Assembly: GCF_000424385.1 (NCBI RefSeq)
Contig: NZ_AUJU01000021.1
Span: 50,565-114,564, forward strand
Direction of reading: 5' to 3'
Length of the DNA: 64,000 nucleotides
From: Butyrivibrio sp. LC3010
Lineage (GTDB): Bacteria; Bacillota; Clostridia; Lachnospirales; Lachnospiraceae
This document shows, in pieces, positions 15,938 through 24,717 of the stretch. Position 1 is the stretch's first letter. Each line of letters begins with the position of its first letter. A model generated the notes under the pieces. The model saw nothing but the letters and a program-made list of their open reading frames with translations, ran no database searches and was not told the DNA's origin. The position numbers and the translations under genes are program-made.

Positions 15938-16918
15938 ATGACAGATAAAAGAAAAACCAACATAAAACAAAAAATCATATCCTTACTTCCCATTGCCGCT
16001 TTACTGGTTTTGTTTGCAGCATTTCTGGTGGTGGTAAGCATAAATGGTTACAAGCTGGATATGTACCTGAAAATAGTATTTAATGAGGCTCTTGTTCTTG
16101 CGGTGGTTGCTACTGGGGCGATCTTCATTTATACCCTTGGCACCTTTGATATAAGCCTTGGAGCATCAACGCTCTTTGCAGCCACTATGGGGGTCATGAC
16201 CTATAACAAGACTCAGAGCCTTATTTTGATGATCGTCGCGATATTCGCAGTGGGTATCACAGCTTCACTGCTGAATTCGGTTTTAGCCTCGGTTTTTCAT
16301 ATACCTCCCTTCGTGACAACTGTTGCCATGATGTCGGTTCTTTCAGCTCTCTCGGCACAGATCATCACAAGTTATGGAGGAGCTCTTGGCGGAATAAGTA
16401 TTCCCAGCGAAGTTGTAAAGCCCTTTGACAACATAGGTTTTAAGGCAATGCTTTTAATAGCCTTTTTTGCCATATGCTTCTTTGTATTCCAGTTTACGAA
16501 GGCCGGAAGAAGGATGAAATTTGTGGGCGGAAATCCAATTTGTGCAGAGCTTACAGGAATAAAGGCAAGTAAATATACGATCCTGGCCTTTGTGATGGCG
16601 GGAATTGGAATCGGCCTCGGAGCATTTTTGACACTTTGCTATACCCCATCGGTTACTACTACAACAGCATCAAGTATAGGAATGAATATCTTTATTGCGA
16701 TCGTTTTCGGAGGAATGCCAATCTCAGGAGGTGCAAGAAGTAAGATTTACGCGGCATTGATCGGTGGCTTCTCATATATTTTGCTGAATGACATTCTTGA
16801 GATAGTCATAGACAGCAGCGCAGCATACGGCATCACACAGGTGATCAGTGCAGTCTTTTTCCTGGCGGTGGTTTATGTAACCAGCATGAATTACAGGACA
16901 GCACTGTTACCAAGATAA
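15938..16918 (+). CDS. Sugar ABC transporter permease 1 (RbsC-like)
   Basis: A 326-residue polytopic permease of the BPD_transp_2 family with 8-10 hydrophobic spans. The family marks are ALVLAVVATGAIFIYTLGTFDISLG near residue 50, FHIPPFVTTVAMMSVL, and AELTGIKASKYTILAFVMAG with IVFGGMPISGGARS, the cytoplasmic coupling region. It starts 14 bases after the ATPase, behind GAGGAAGG. It pairs with a second permease at 18157, so the channel is likely a heterodimer instead of the usual CUT2 homodimer. Confidence 0.93.
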   Translation: MTDKRKTNIKQKIISLLPIAALLVLFAAFLVVVSINGYKLDMYLKIVFNEALVLAVVATGAIFIYTLGTFDISLGASTLFAATMGVMTYNKTQSLILMIVAIFAVGITASLLNSVLASVFHIPPFVTTVAMMSVLSALSAQIITSYGGALGGISIPSEVVKPFDNIGFKAMLLIAFFAICFFVFQFTKAGRRMKFVGGNPICAELTGIKASKYTILAFVMAGIGIGLGAFLTLCYTPSVTTTTASSIGMNIFIAIVFGGMPISGGARSKIYAALIGGFSYILLNDILEIVIDSSAAYGITQVISAVFFLAVVYVTSMNYRTALLPR

Positions 16919-16932
16919 AGGAGGAAAATATT

Positions 16933-18132
16933 ATGAACAAAAAACTTACAAAAGTGATCGGACTTATCATGGCCGGGGCCATGACGGTGATGGCAGGATG
17001 CGGAAATTCGGCACCTGCTGCACAGGGCAGTGCTGATAACGCAGCACCGGCACAGGAAGCTGAAACAACTACTCAGCCTTCCGGCAAAGCCAAGAAAATC
17101 GGAGTGCTTGTAGCAGATGTCAGCGGTGAGGAAGCCCTGGGATTTAGAAATTACTATGAGAAGTATATTCAGGAAAACTATGATGTTACCTTTGATTACA
17201 CTGATGCGCTGGCAAGCGCTGAAGACGAGAAGGCCGCTATTGAAAAATTTGCATCAAAGGGATATGACGCAGTTATCTCTTTATCCAGCAGCGACAGAGC
17301 ACAGCAGATTGAGACCTGCGAGCAGTATGGCATTTACTATGCAATAGCTTCAGGAGTTCTTGATGACGAGCAGTATGAAGAATACAAAGGTTATGAGCAC
17401 TTCGTTTGCCAGATCGGACCTTCAAATGCCACTGAATTTGAGGCAGGAAAAGCTATGGGCGAGTATTTTAAAAATCAGGGAGTAAAGAAGGTGGCTCTCT
17501 ATGGCGCTTTCATTCCAAATCCTATGCACGTTTTCAGAGCAGCCGGTATTCTTTCGGGACTTGGTTGTACCTACGGCGGAGCAAATGACATGGGAGCGAT
17601 CGTGGGACAGATTTTCCAGGATCAGGGAATTGATCTTTCAAAGGTTTCCGGCGATGTTGAACTTGTTGCATACCTCCAGGGATATGGCGACACAACAACA
17701 GATGAGCTTGGTGCAGCTATTCAGAAGGCTCCCGAGGCATTCCTTTCAGTTGGAATGGCAACTACATTCTTTGCACAGACACTTTCACAGGAAAATATAC
17801 CTTTTGCCGATATTGATTCCTTTACTGCCATGAACAGTCAGTCAATGGAGAGTGGAAGTCTTAAATATCTTGCAGGTAAGTATTCATCATCTATCGGACC
17901 TGTATTTGCGCTGGTTTCAAATGCGATTGACGGAAATCTTATCAGAAATGATGAGGGAAATGTTGTATCGCTCAATCAGGGCTATCTGGTAGCAACAGAC
18001 AAGGCTACCTTCGATGAGTATTTTGTCAATGACAACGGTGATTCACCCATCTACAGCAAAGAGACACTTGATAGCATTATCGGAAGTCAGGTCACCTATC
18101 AGGATGTAAAGAGCCTTGTAGAGAGTAAGTAA
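16933..18132 (+). CDS. Sugar ABC transporter substrate-binding lipoprotein
   Basis: A 399-residue type-1 periplasmic-binding protein anchored as a lipoprotein: the signal peptide ends in TVMAGCGNS (lipobox with Cys 23) and an Ala/Gln/Thr-rich spacer follows. The ligand fold begins KKIGVLVADVSGEEALGFRN and includes AAIEKFASKGYDAVISLSS and VKKVALYGAFI, the first-lobe strands. Strong AAGGAGG precedes it. Position between two permease genes marks it as the binding protein of this importer. The ligand is presumed to be a small glycoside. Confidence 0.93.
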   Translation: MNKKLTKVIGLIMAGAMTVMAGCGNSAPAAQGSADNAAPAQEAETTTQPSGKAKKIGVLVADVSGEEALGFRNYYEKYIQENYDVTFDYTDALASAEDEKAAIEKFASKGYDAVISLSSSDRAQQIETCEQYGIYYAIASGVLDDEQYEEYKGYEHFVCQIGPSNATEFEAGKAMGEYFKNQGVKKVALYGAFIPNPMHVFRAAGILSGLGCTYGGANDMGAIVGQIFQDQGIDLSKVSGDVELVAYLQGYGDTTTDELGAAIQKAPEAFLSVGMATTFFAQTLSQENIPFADIDSFTAMNSQSMESGSLKYLAGKYSSSIGPVFALVSNAIDGNLIRNDEGNVVSLNQGYLVATDKATFDEYFVNDNGDSPIYSKETLDSIIGSQVTYQDVKSLVESK

Positions 18133-18156
18133 TACAGAGTAATAAGGAGATTAGCT

Positions 18157-19137
18157 ATGAGTACCCCGAAGAGAATCGTAAACGCACTGGCCATGCCGGT
18201 TGTAACCCTTGTGGTTTTGCAGACTCTTTGCCTGTTAAATGGACAGAGTGTGATTTCAAATATGAAAAGCTTTGACAATTTCATAGTTTATACAGCTATT
18301 GTGATGATCACAACCATGGCTCTTTCCATAAATCTGAACAGCGGAAGATTTGATTTCTCCCTGGGATCAATGGCCAGTCTGTCATCTATCATAGGGGCAA
18401 AAATAACCTATGGGATTCTCTCCGGGGGAAATGGCTCTGCACCGCTGATGCTTTGTATATCCCTTGTTGCAGGAGTGATACTTGGACTAATATCGGGTCT
18501 TACATATTGCACATTAAGACTGCCTCCCATCATAGTCTCACTGGGAGTAACGCTAGTGTATGAGGGAATTATGTACACAATAACCGGTGGCAAATATGTT
18601 ATGAGTGAAGTTCAAAATCCTTCAATGTCCGCTCTTACAGGAACCTGGGTCTATGCAGCATTGATAATAGCGGCAGCCCTTGCATTTATGATAATTACTT
18701 TTGATAAAACGGCCTTTGGATATGACTACAACGCACTTAAGTCGGGACAGAAGGTGGCTGTGGCTACAGGTATCAATGAGGTAAAAAACACTCTGATCTG
18801 TTATGGGATCAGTGGAGGCCTGATGGGTATAGTGGGAACACTTAATGCGGCCAGAAATACGACAATAAATGGAGGACAGCTCAATTTTGGCAGTATAGCC
18901 ATCATGTTTACAGCATTTCTCCCTATGTTTATCGCAGGATATATCGGCAGATTCACAAACGAGAAGATTGGCTTTCTCCTGGCGGCTGTTTGCATGTCAC
19001 TTTTAAATTCTACTTTTGCTGTATTCTCAAACTCAGTGAATGCAACGATGCAGTCAATTATAAATGCAGTATTGCTGGTTGTTTTCCTTATTTACCTGAA
19101 CAACAATGATTTGATAAAGAGATTATTGAAAGCATGA
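18157..19137 (+). CDS. Sugar ABC transporter permease 2 (RbsC-like)
   Basis: A second 326-residue permease, related to the first and of identical length. It carries MALSINLNSGRFDFSLGSMASL (equivalent to the FDISLG block), LRLPPIIVSLGVTLVYEG and VAVATGINEVKNTLICYGISGG, the coupling region, with about nine spans. AAGGAG lies upstream. It ends in an ATGA overlap with the GH78-like gene, so transport and hydrolysis are translationally linked. Confidence 0.92.
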   Translation: MSTPKRIVNALAMPVVTLVVLQTLCLLNGQSVISNMKSFDNFIVYTAIVMITTMALSINLNSGRFDFSLGSMASLSSIIGAKITYGILSGGNGSAPLMLCISLVAGVILGLISGLTYCTLRLPPIIVSLGVTLVYEGIMYTITGGKYVMSEVQNPSMSALTGTWVYAALIIAAALAFMIITFDKTAFGYDYNALKSGQKVAVATGINEVKNTLICYGISGGLMGIVGTLNAARNTTINGGQLNFGSIAIMFTAFLPMFIAGYIGRFTNEKIGFLLAAVCMSLLNSTFAVFSNSVNATMQSIINAVLLVVFLIYLNNNDLIKRLLKA

Positions 19138-20657
19138 AAGACTTAAGATTATTGAAAAAAGCAACGGCTCTTTTCCCAAGGTTAAATGAAAAAGAGATTG
19201 CTGTAGCCGAAACAGTAAGTATTACAAGGGACGGCAAGGGAATAAAGAAAAAAAGTCTCCGGGATTTCAGGACTATGTCACTAAAAAAAGGTGATGAGGT
19301 CATCCTTGACTTTGGCGGACATCTGGTTGGATATCTTTCTCTTGATTTTAAGAACATAGGAGCTCATGCAGATGCTCCTGTGCTCTTAAGAGTACGCTTT
19401 GCCGAAAGAGAAGTAGAGCTGTTTGAGGAAGCATCAGAATACAGTGGCTGGGTAAGCGCATCATGGATCCAGGAAGAGCTGGTAAAGGTGGATGTGGTCC
19501 CCGGAAGGCTGGACTTTGACAGACGATATTCATTCAGATTTGTAAGGATTGAGGTTATGGATATCAGTTCAAGATTTGACCTTCAGATTTCCGAAGCTTG
19601 GGCCAAGGCCGTCACTTCTGCCAGAGATACGGATCTTTTACCCTATGAGGCGGCAGATCCCTTGGACAGAGAGATGGACAAGGTGGCTGTAAAAACTCTC
19701 AAAGATTGCATGCAGACAGTGTTTGAGGATGGACCTAAAAGAGACAGAAGGCTGTGGATAGGAGATCTTAGGATACAGGCTCTGGCCAATTATGAAACCT
19801 ACAGAATGAATGATATGGTCAAATCCTGCCTATACCTGTTCGGTGCGCTTACTCAGGAGAATGGAAGAGTCGGAGCCTGCGTATTTTTGGAGCCTGAGCC
19901 TGAAGTAGACGACACCTGTATGTTTGACTATTCTCTGTTTTTTGTGGTCATTCTCAGGGATTATTACAGAAAGACAGGTGACCAGGAGGCGCTGGAGGAT
20001 CTGTGGCAGGTATGCCGCAGACAGATCAGTCTTGCCAGAGAGGGCCTTGACCAACACTATGTAGTAAAGGACCTTGACGTTCTTGGCTGGTGCTTTGTGG
20101 ACTGGAATCTGGAGCTGAATAAACAGGCAAGTGCGCAGGGGATATTCCTGTACGCGCTGGAGGCAGCAATTGAGCTTGCCGAGCAGGTCGGAGATGTGCT
20201 CTCAGAGGAAGAGTATGCTGATCTTTACAACAAAGTAAAGGATGCAGCCAATACTTTTTTATATGATGAAAAAATGGGCATGTACGTAAGCGGGAAAGAC
20301 AGACAGATCTCCTTTGCATCTCAGATATGGATGATACTTGGAAATGCCGTTGAAGGTAGTGCTGCACTCAGGCTTTTGGAAAGACTAAATGGCTGCGACG
20401 GTGCTGTTAAAATGGTTACTCCTTATATGTATCACAACTATATAGATGCACTTATTAAGCTTGGCAGGAAAGAAGACGCTCACAATCTTATGAGACAGTA
20501 CTGGGGCGGAATGATCAAAAACGGTGCAGACACCTTTTGGGAGCTGTATAATCCAGAAAATCCGGACGAGTCACCTTACGGAGGAACCATTGTAAACAGT
20601 TATTGTCATGCCTGGAGCTGTGGCCCGGCGTATTTTCTCAGGAAATACTTTGCTTAA
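19134..20657 (+). CDS. Glycoside hydrolase, alpha-L-rhamnosidase-like (GH78 type)
   Basis: A 507-residue cytoplasmic enzyme without signal peptide. The N-terminal beta-sandwich (DEVILDFGGHLVGYLSLDF) and the (alpha/alpha)6 barrel opening FEDGPKRDRRLWIGDLRIQA are the signature of GH78 alpha-L-rhamnosidases, where the acidic residues of this segment are catalytic. The end GADTFWELYNP and SYCHAWSCGPAYFL also matches the family. It is shorter than typical 700-900-residue GH78 enzymes because accessory domains are missing. Overlap by ATGA with the permease gene implies it acts on the imported glycoside. Confidence 0.85.
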   Translation: MKDLRLLKKATALFPRLNEKEIAVAETVSITRDGKGIKKKSLRDFRTMSLKKGDEVILDFGGHLVGYLSLDFKNIGAHADAPVLLRVRFAEREVELFEEASEYSGWVSASWIQEELVKVDVVPGRLDFDRRYSFRFVRIEVMDISSRFDLQISEAWAKAVTSARDTDLLPYEAADPLDREMDKVAVKTLKDCMQTVFEDGPKRDRRLWIGDLRIQALANYETYRMNDMVKSCLYLFGALTQENGRVGACVFLEPEPEVDDTCMFDYSLFFVVILRDYYRKTGDQEALEDLWQVCRRQISLAREGLDQHYVVKDLDVLGWCFVDWNLELNKQASAQGIFLYALEAAIELAEQVGDVLSEEEYADLYNKVKDAANTFLYDEKMGMYVSGKDRQISFASQIWMILGNAVEGSAALRLLERLNGCDGAVKMVTPYMYHNYIDALIKLGRKEDAHNLMRQYWGGMIKNGADTFWELYNPENPDESPYGGTIVNSYCHAWSCGPAYFLRKYFA

Positions 20658-20681
20658 TACTTTGGAGGAAGAGAGTTTGAT

Positions 20682-22451
20682 ATGACATTTGATAATTATG
20701 AAATCGATTATACCGGAAATCCGTTTTTTCTTGACGAGAGTGCCATAAATTGGGTAAAAGAGACCTTTGAGGACATGAGCCTTGAGGAAAAATGCGGACA
20801 GGTTTTTTGTCCTATGGGATTTAGCAGTGAAGATGAAGTTCTTCGCGGAATCGTCAGTGGAATTGGCGTTGGCGGGATGATGTACAGAAGTGGGAGAGCA
20901 AAAGAGATTCAGGATACTCACAGAAAAATACAGTCAATGGCCAAAATTCCGCTTTTATTAGCCGCTAATACGGAGAGTGGTGGAGATGGACTGGCGGTAG
21001 AGGGGACATCTTTTGGCAAGCCAATGGCAGTTGCAGCAACTGCGGATCCTGAAAACGGCTACAGGATGGGGTATGTTGCATGCAGGGAAGGGGCAGCACT
21101 GGGACTAAACTGGTCTTTTGCTCCTATCGTGGATATCAACAGAGACTTTCATAATCCGATAACAAACGTCAGGACCTTTGGCGATGACCCGGAGAAGATA
21201 GTTTCCTTCGCTTCACGCTATATGGATGGTGCAGATGAAAATAATGTTGCCGTGTCAATAAAACATTTCCCCGGAGATGGAATAGATGAAAGAGATCAGC
21301 ATATCCTTACCAGTGTCAATTCTTTGTCTGTAAAAGAGTGGGATGACAGCTTTGGATATATCTATAAAAGTCTTATAGACAAGGGAGCAAAGACTGTAAT
21401 GGTGGGCCATATTGCCCAGCCGGCTTATGTAAAAGAGATTAACAATAATGCTGACAGAAGAAGCATGTTGATGCCGGCATCTCTTTCTAAGGAACTTCTT
21501 GGAGGTCTTCTCAGAAAACGTCTTGGCTTTAATGGCCTTATAACCACAGATGCCACTCCCATGGTAGGATTTACCAGTGCAATGCCCAGAAATATTGCCA
21601 TACCGACTGCCATAGAAAACGGCTGCGACATGATTTTGTTCAACAAGAGCCTTGAAGAAGATTACGGTTTCATGCTTGAGGGTATTGGCAGTGGTTTGTT
21701 GTCCGTAAAAAGACTTGATGAGGCAGTGCTGAGAATCCTTGCAACAAAGGCATCCCTGGGGCTTCATGAGAAACAAAAAAACGGAAGTCTTGTCCCTATG
21801 GAAGAAGAGTTATCAGTTGTTGGCTGCAGCAAACACAGAATGTGGGCAAAAGAGGTGGCTGATAAGGCTGTCACTCTTGTGAGGGACGAGAAAGCTCTTT
21901 TGCCGTTAAGTCCGAAGAAATACCGGAGGATATACCTAAATGTGATCGACAAGGAAATGGACCCGGAGAGCGCATTTGTAAAGATGTGGAAGGATAAGCT
22001 GGAAGCAGAAGGGTTTGAAGTTACGGTAAGGGACAGACGTGTTAAAATTGTCCCGGCTGATTTTATGGATCCGGCATCACTGCCTGATGAGAAGAAGGCT
22101 CTTTTACATGAGATGTACAGAAGTGTTGCTGAGATGAAGGAATCCTTTGATCTGTATCTATATGTCTGCAATATGGAAAATGCTTCAAATAACACTACTT
22201 TGCGACTCAACTGGAACGTAGTGTTTGGGCTTGGAGATGATGCGCCCTGGCATGCATCAGAAATACCTATGATGATGATATCGACTTCGTATCCATATCA
22301 TCTGTTTGATGCTCCCATGATCGGGACTTATATTAATTCCTACAGCGCAGGTGCGGATTTTGTCGATGCAACTGTAGAGAAAATTATGGGCAGATCTGAG
22401 TTTATGGGAGTAAGTCCCATTGATCCCCTGTGCGGAAAGGATTACATCTGA
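20682..22451 (+). CDS. Glycoside hydrolase family 3 protein (NagZ-like)
   Basis: A 589-residue cytoplasmic GH3 enzyme. The (beta/alpha)8 domain shows PLLLAANTESGGDGLA, IKHFPGDGIDERDQH (the His/Asp loop that acts as general acid in NagZ-type enzymes) and FNGLITTDATPMVGF, with Asp of TTDA as nucleophile. The C-terminal half is a diverged alpha/beta sandwich (ADKAVTLVRDEKALLPLS). NagZ-type enzymes release beta-N-acetylhexosamine or glucose; the exact sugar is not predictable. GGAGG lies upstream; the gene sits in the sugar operon. Confidence 0.9.
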   Translation: MTFDNYEIDYTGNPFFLDESAINWVKETFEDMSLEEKCGQVFCPMGFSSEDEVLRGIVSGIGVGGMMYRSGRAKEIQDTHRKIQSMAKIPLLLAANTESGGDGLAVEGTSFGKPMAVAATADPENGYRMGYVACREGAALGLNWSFAPIVDINRDFHNPITNVRTFGDDPEKIVSFASRYMDGADENNVAVSIKHFPGDGIDERDQHILTSVNSLSVKEWDDSFGYIYKSLIDKGAKTVMVGHIAQPAYVKEINNNADRRSMLMPASLSKELLGGLLRKRLGFNGLITTDATPMVGFTSAMPRNIAIPTAIENGCDMILFNKSLEEDYGFMLEGIGSGLLSVKRLDEAVLRILATKASLGLHEKQKNGSLVPMEEELSVVGCSKHRMWAKEVADKAVTLVRDEKALLPLSPKKYRRIYLNVIDKEMDPESAFVKMWKDKLEAEGFEVTVRDRRVKIVPADFMDPASLPDEKKALLHEMYRSVAEMKESFDLYLYVCNMENASNNTTLRLNWNVVFGLGDDAPWHASEIPMMMISTSYPYHLFDAPMIGTYINSYSAGADFVDATVEKIMGRSEFMGVSPIDPLCGKDYI

Positions 22452-22452
22452 T

Positions 22453-23091
22453 ATGAAATATAAGGCCATAATTTTTGATCTGGACGGAGTTATCTGTTTT
22501 ACCGATGAATACCATTATCTTGCCTGGAAGGAGCTGGCAGATGAGCTGAATATTCCCTTTGACAGGACTATCAATGAGAGGCTAAGGGGCGTCAGCAGAA
22601 TGGATTCTCTTGAGATCATACTGGAGAAATATTCAGGACCTGAGTTCTCAAAGGATGAAAAGGAAAAGTTCGCCGGAAAAAAGAACGACATCTACAGAAA
22701 GAGTCTTGAAAATATGTCTGAAAAAGACCTCTCGGAGGAGGTCAGAGAGACGTTAAAGGAGCTTAGAAACAGGGGACTTAAGCTTGCCATCGGATCTTCG
22801 AGCAAAAATACCAAGTTCATATTAAAACAGATCGGGCTGGAAGGTTTCTTTGACGCCATAAGTGATGGCACCAATATCACAAGATCCAAACCCGATCCGG
22901 AAGTGTTCTTAAAAGCTGCCCAGTTCCTTGCAGAAGAGCCGAAGGACTGCCTTGTTATAGAAGATGCTGAAGCCGGCATAGATGCTGCGGTATCGGGCGG
23001 CTTTTACAGCGCCGGTATCGGGAGCGCAGAAAGCTATGGAAAGGCCACATATCATTTAGAGAGCTTTAAGGACATTCTAAAGTATGTTTAA
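22453..23091 (+). CDS. pgmB: Beta-phosphoglucomutase (HAD superfamily)
   Basis: A 212-residue HAD phosphatase/mutase. The catalytic pair is in IIFDLDGVICFTDEYHYLAW (nucleophile and acid Asp), followed by the cap residues RLRGVSRMDSLEIIL characteristic of beta-phosphoglucomutase, LAIGSSSKNTKFILKQIG and VIEDAEAGIDAAVSGG. The reaction converts beta-glucose 1-phosphate to glucose 6-phosphate. It begins one base after the GH3 stop codon. Its presence implies that glucose 1-phosphate arises from the imported sugar, although no phosphorylase is present in the window. Confidence 0.88.
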   Translation: MKYKAIIFDLDGVICFTDEYHYLAWKELADELNIPFDRTINERLRGVSRMDSLEIILEKYSGPEFSKDEKEKFAGKKNDIYRKSLENMSEKDLSEEVRETLKELRNRGLKLAIGSSSKNTKFILKQIGLEGFFDAISDGTNITRSKPDPEVFLKAAQFLAEEPKDCLVIEDAEAGIDAAVSGGFYSAGIGSAESYGKATYHLESFKDILKYV

Positions 23092-23209
23092 TGGTAAAGT
23101 AATCTGTGAGTGCCCGGATTGTGTCAGAAATGCGGTGCTTTCACTAGGAGAGGTAGTAGAAACTATATAATAATCCATTAAGACTGATATAAGCATCTGA
23201 TCGGACCTG

Positions 23210-23291
23210 GTGTGTTGTCTCACTCATAATTGACCAAATTATTTGTAAATGATTTGATTAAAGATGAGCAAGACAACACACTAGTTTTTTT
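23210..23291 (+). terminator. Strong bidirectional terminator between pgmB and the LysR gene
   Basis: GTGTGTTGTCT (23210-23220) pairs perfectly with 23271-23281, CTCAT pairs with ATGAG inside, and seven T follow at 23285-23291. It separates the convergent genes. Confidence 0.75.
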
Positions 23292-23314
23292 GCCAATAGC
23301 ACAGAAAACATAAA

Positions 23315-24304
23315 TCAGTTGAAGCTGATGTTGATCTTTGAGAAAAAATCCACACAAAATTCCATAAAAAGTTTTGAAACATTACTAAGATACTGCCCTT
23401 CGGGATAGGACAGAAATATAGTCCTTTTACACACTGGTGACTTAATGAAAATCGGTGTGATCATAGGCGTGAAAAAGGATTTATGAGTCTGGTAGGGAAG
23501 CAGGGCAATTCCCATCTGTGATTGCACAAAACTTTTAAATGTGCCGGGACTGTCACTTTCCAATATGATATCAGGCTTAAATCCCGCCATTTTACACAGG
23601 TGGTCCGTAAGTTCGCGAATACTTGGCCCCTTTGAATAGGTTACAAACTGATAGGACTTTGCATCAATGAGATCTATCTCCCTGTAAGCGGGAAGGGAGC
23701 AATCATTATTTGCATCTGTTAATTCACTCTTTTTGTAAGCTGAAGGAGAGCAGTCTTTATTGTATTCACTATGGCTTATTTCTGCGCAGATAGACAGAGG
23801 ATGATTTTTGTTTGCTGCTATTACAATATCCTCTTCAAGTAAGGTAATGTTTGTGAGCCCCTTATAATTACCTGGGGTGGCTGATATAACAAAGTCAAAA
23901 TCCCCTGCCTGTTGAATATTATGGGTTGCCTGCTGTTTCAGATTGAGAGATATATGTGGGTAAAGTTTATGGAATTCCACCAAAAGTTCAGGCACGATAT
24001 TTGAACCGGCTAAAATGACGAGCGTAAGATGACCGGAGGGTGAGGTGCAGTTGTCTAAGAGCTCATTTTTTGCATTATCAATGATTCCAAGAGCACTTCT
24101 GATGTTCTTGTAATAGAGTTCTCCGTTATGATTCAATCTAAGCTTCCTGCCTTCGCGCTCGAACAGCTTAGTCCCCAACTCTTCCTCAAGGCAGGCAAGT
24201 GACCTGCTAAGTGAAGGCTGCGCTACATGCAGAACTTTACTGGCTATAGATATATTTTCTTCCTTTGCAATTTCGCAAAAATATCTCAATTGAAGTAATT
24301 CCAT
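23315..24304 (-). CDS. LysR family transcriptional regulator with internal duplication
   Basis: About 329 residues. The N-terminal winged helix is typical: MELLQLRYFCEIAKEENISIASKVLHVAQPSLSRSL and LEEELGTKLFEREGRKL. The effector domain follows (LTLVILAGSNIVPELL). Between residues about 180 and 215 two adjacent 17-residue units, NKDCSPSAYKKSELTDA and NNDCSLPAYREIDLIDA, are inserted in the effector domain; they are not part of the usual fold. ATG 24304 is preferred over GTG 24310 from AGGAAGAG spacing. It is divergent from the large GH5 gene, a likely target. Confidence 0.9.
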   Translation of the reverse strand: MELLQLRYFCEIAKEENISIASKVLHVAQPSLSRSLACLEEELGTKLFEREGRKLRLNHNGELYYKNIRSALGIIDNAKNELLDNCTSPSGHLTLVILAGSNIVPELLVEFHKLYPHISLNLKQQATHNIQQAGDFDFVISATPGNYKGLTNITLLEEDIVIAANKNHPLSICAEISHSEYNKDCSPSAYKKSELTDANNDCSLPAYREIDLIDAKSYQFVTYSKGPSIRELTDHLCKMAGFKPDIILESDSPGTFKSFVQSQMGIALLPYQTHKSFFTPMITPIFIKSPVCKRTIFLSYPEGQYLSNVSKLFMEFCVDFFSKINISFN

Positions 24305-24435
24305 AAACACTCTTCCTATATAGCAATGATGTTATATGGCACATAACAAATTACATATTAGACGCCACATAAGTCAACGAATATAATCTAAAAAAGAAAA
24401 CTTTTTAAGTAATTTTACCTAAAAATAGAGGTTAA
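24305..24435. promoter_or_regulatory. Divergent control region, LysR side
   Basis: GTTAT and ATAAC around a 7-bp centre at about 24330-24346 form a T-N11-A type LysR box. A related GCCACATAA half recurs about 30 bp further on. These are candidate autoregulatory sites; exact promoter boxes are unclear. Confidence 0.35.
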
Positions 24436-24482
24436 AACAATTGTTGATTTTAGCTAAAATAATTGTATTATTTAGCTAAAAT
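24436..24482 (+). promoter_or_regulatory. Palindrome cluster upstream of the GH5 gene
   Basis: ATTTTAGCTAAAAT (24447-24460) is a perfect 14-bp palindrome. TTTAGCTAAA (24471-24480) repeats its core with centres 22 bp apart, two helical turns, and AACAATTGTT (24436-24445) lies alongside. The arrangement fits cooperative binding of a dimeric regulator. Confidence 0.5.
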
Positions 24483-24717
24483 GGTGATGCGATCCGCAGC
24501 CTAGATATGCAGATAAGAAACGCAGGAAAACAGAGAAAATCGACGGAGAACAGAAGATTATATGATGCGCACATATAATGTGAATTCGTCGGGAGCAGGA
24601 ATTATTATGCAGGTCTGGAGAAGGGTAAATTTGGGTATTTCAAGTTTTAGGGAAGCATGGATTATGGAGTTTATTAAAAATCTGAATCCGTGTTGTAAAC
24701 AGTTTTAGGAGGAGTAG

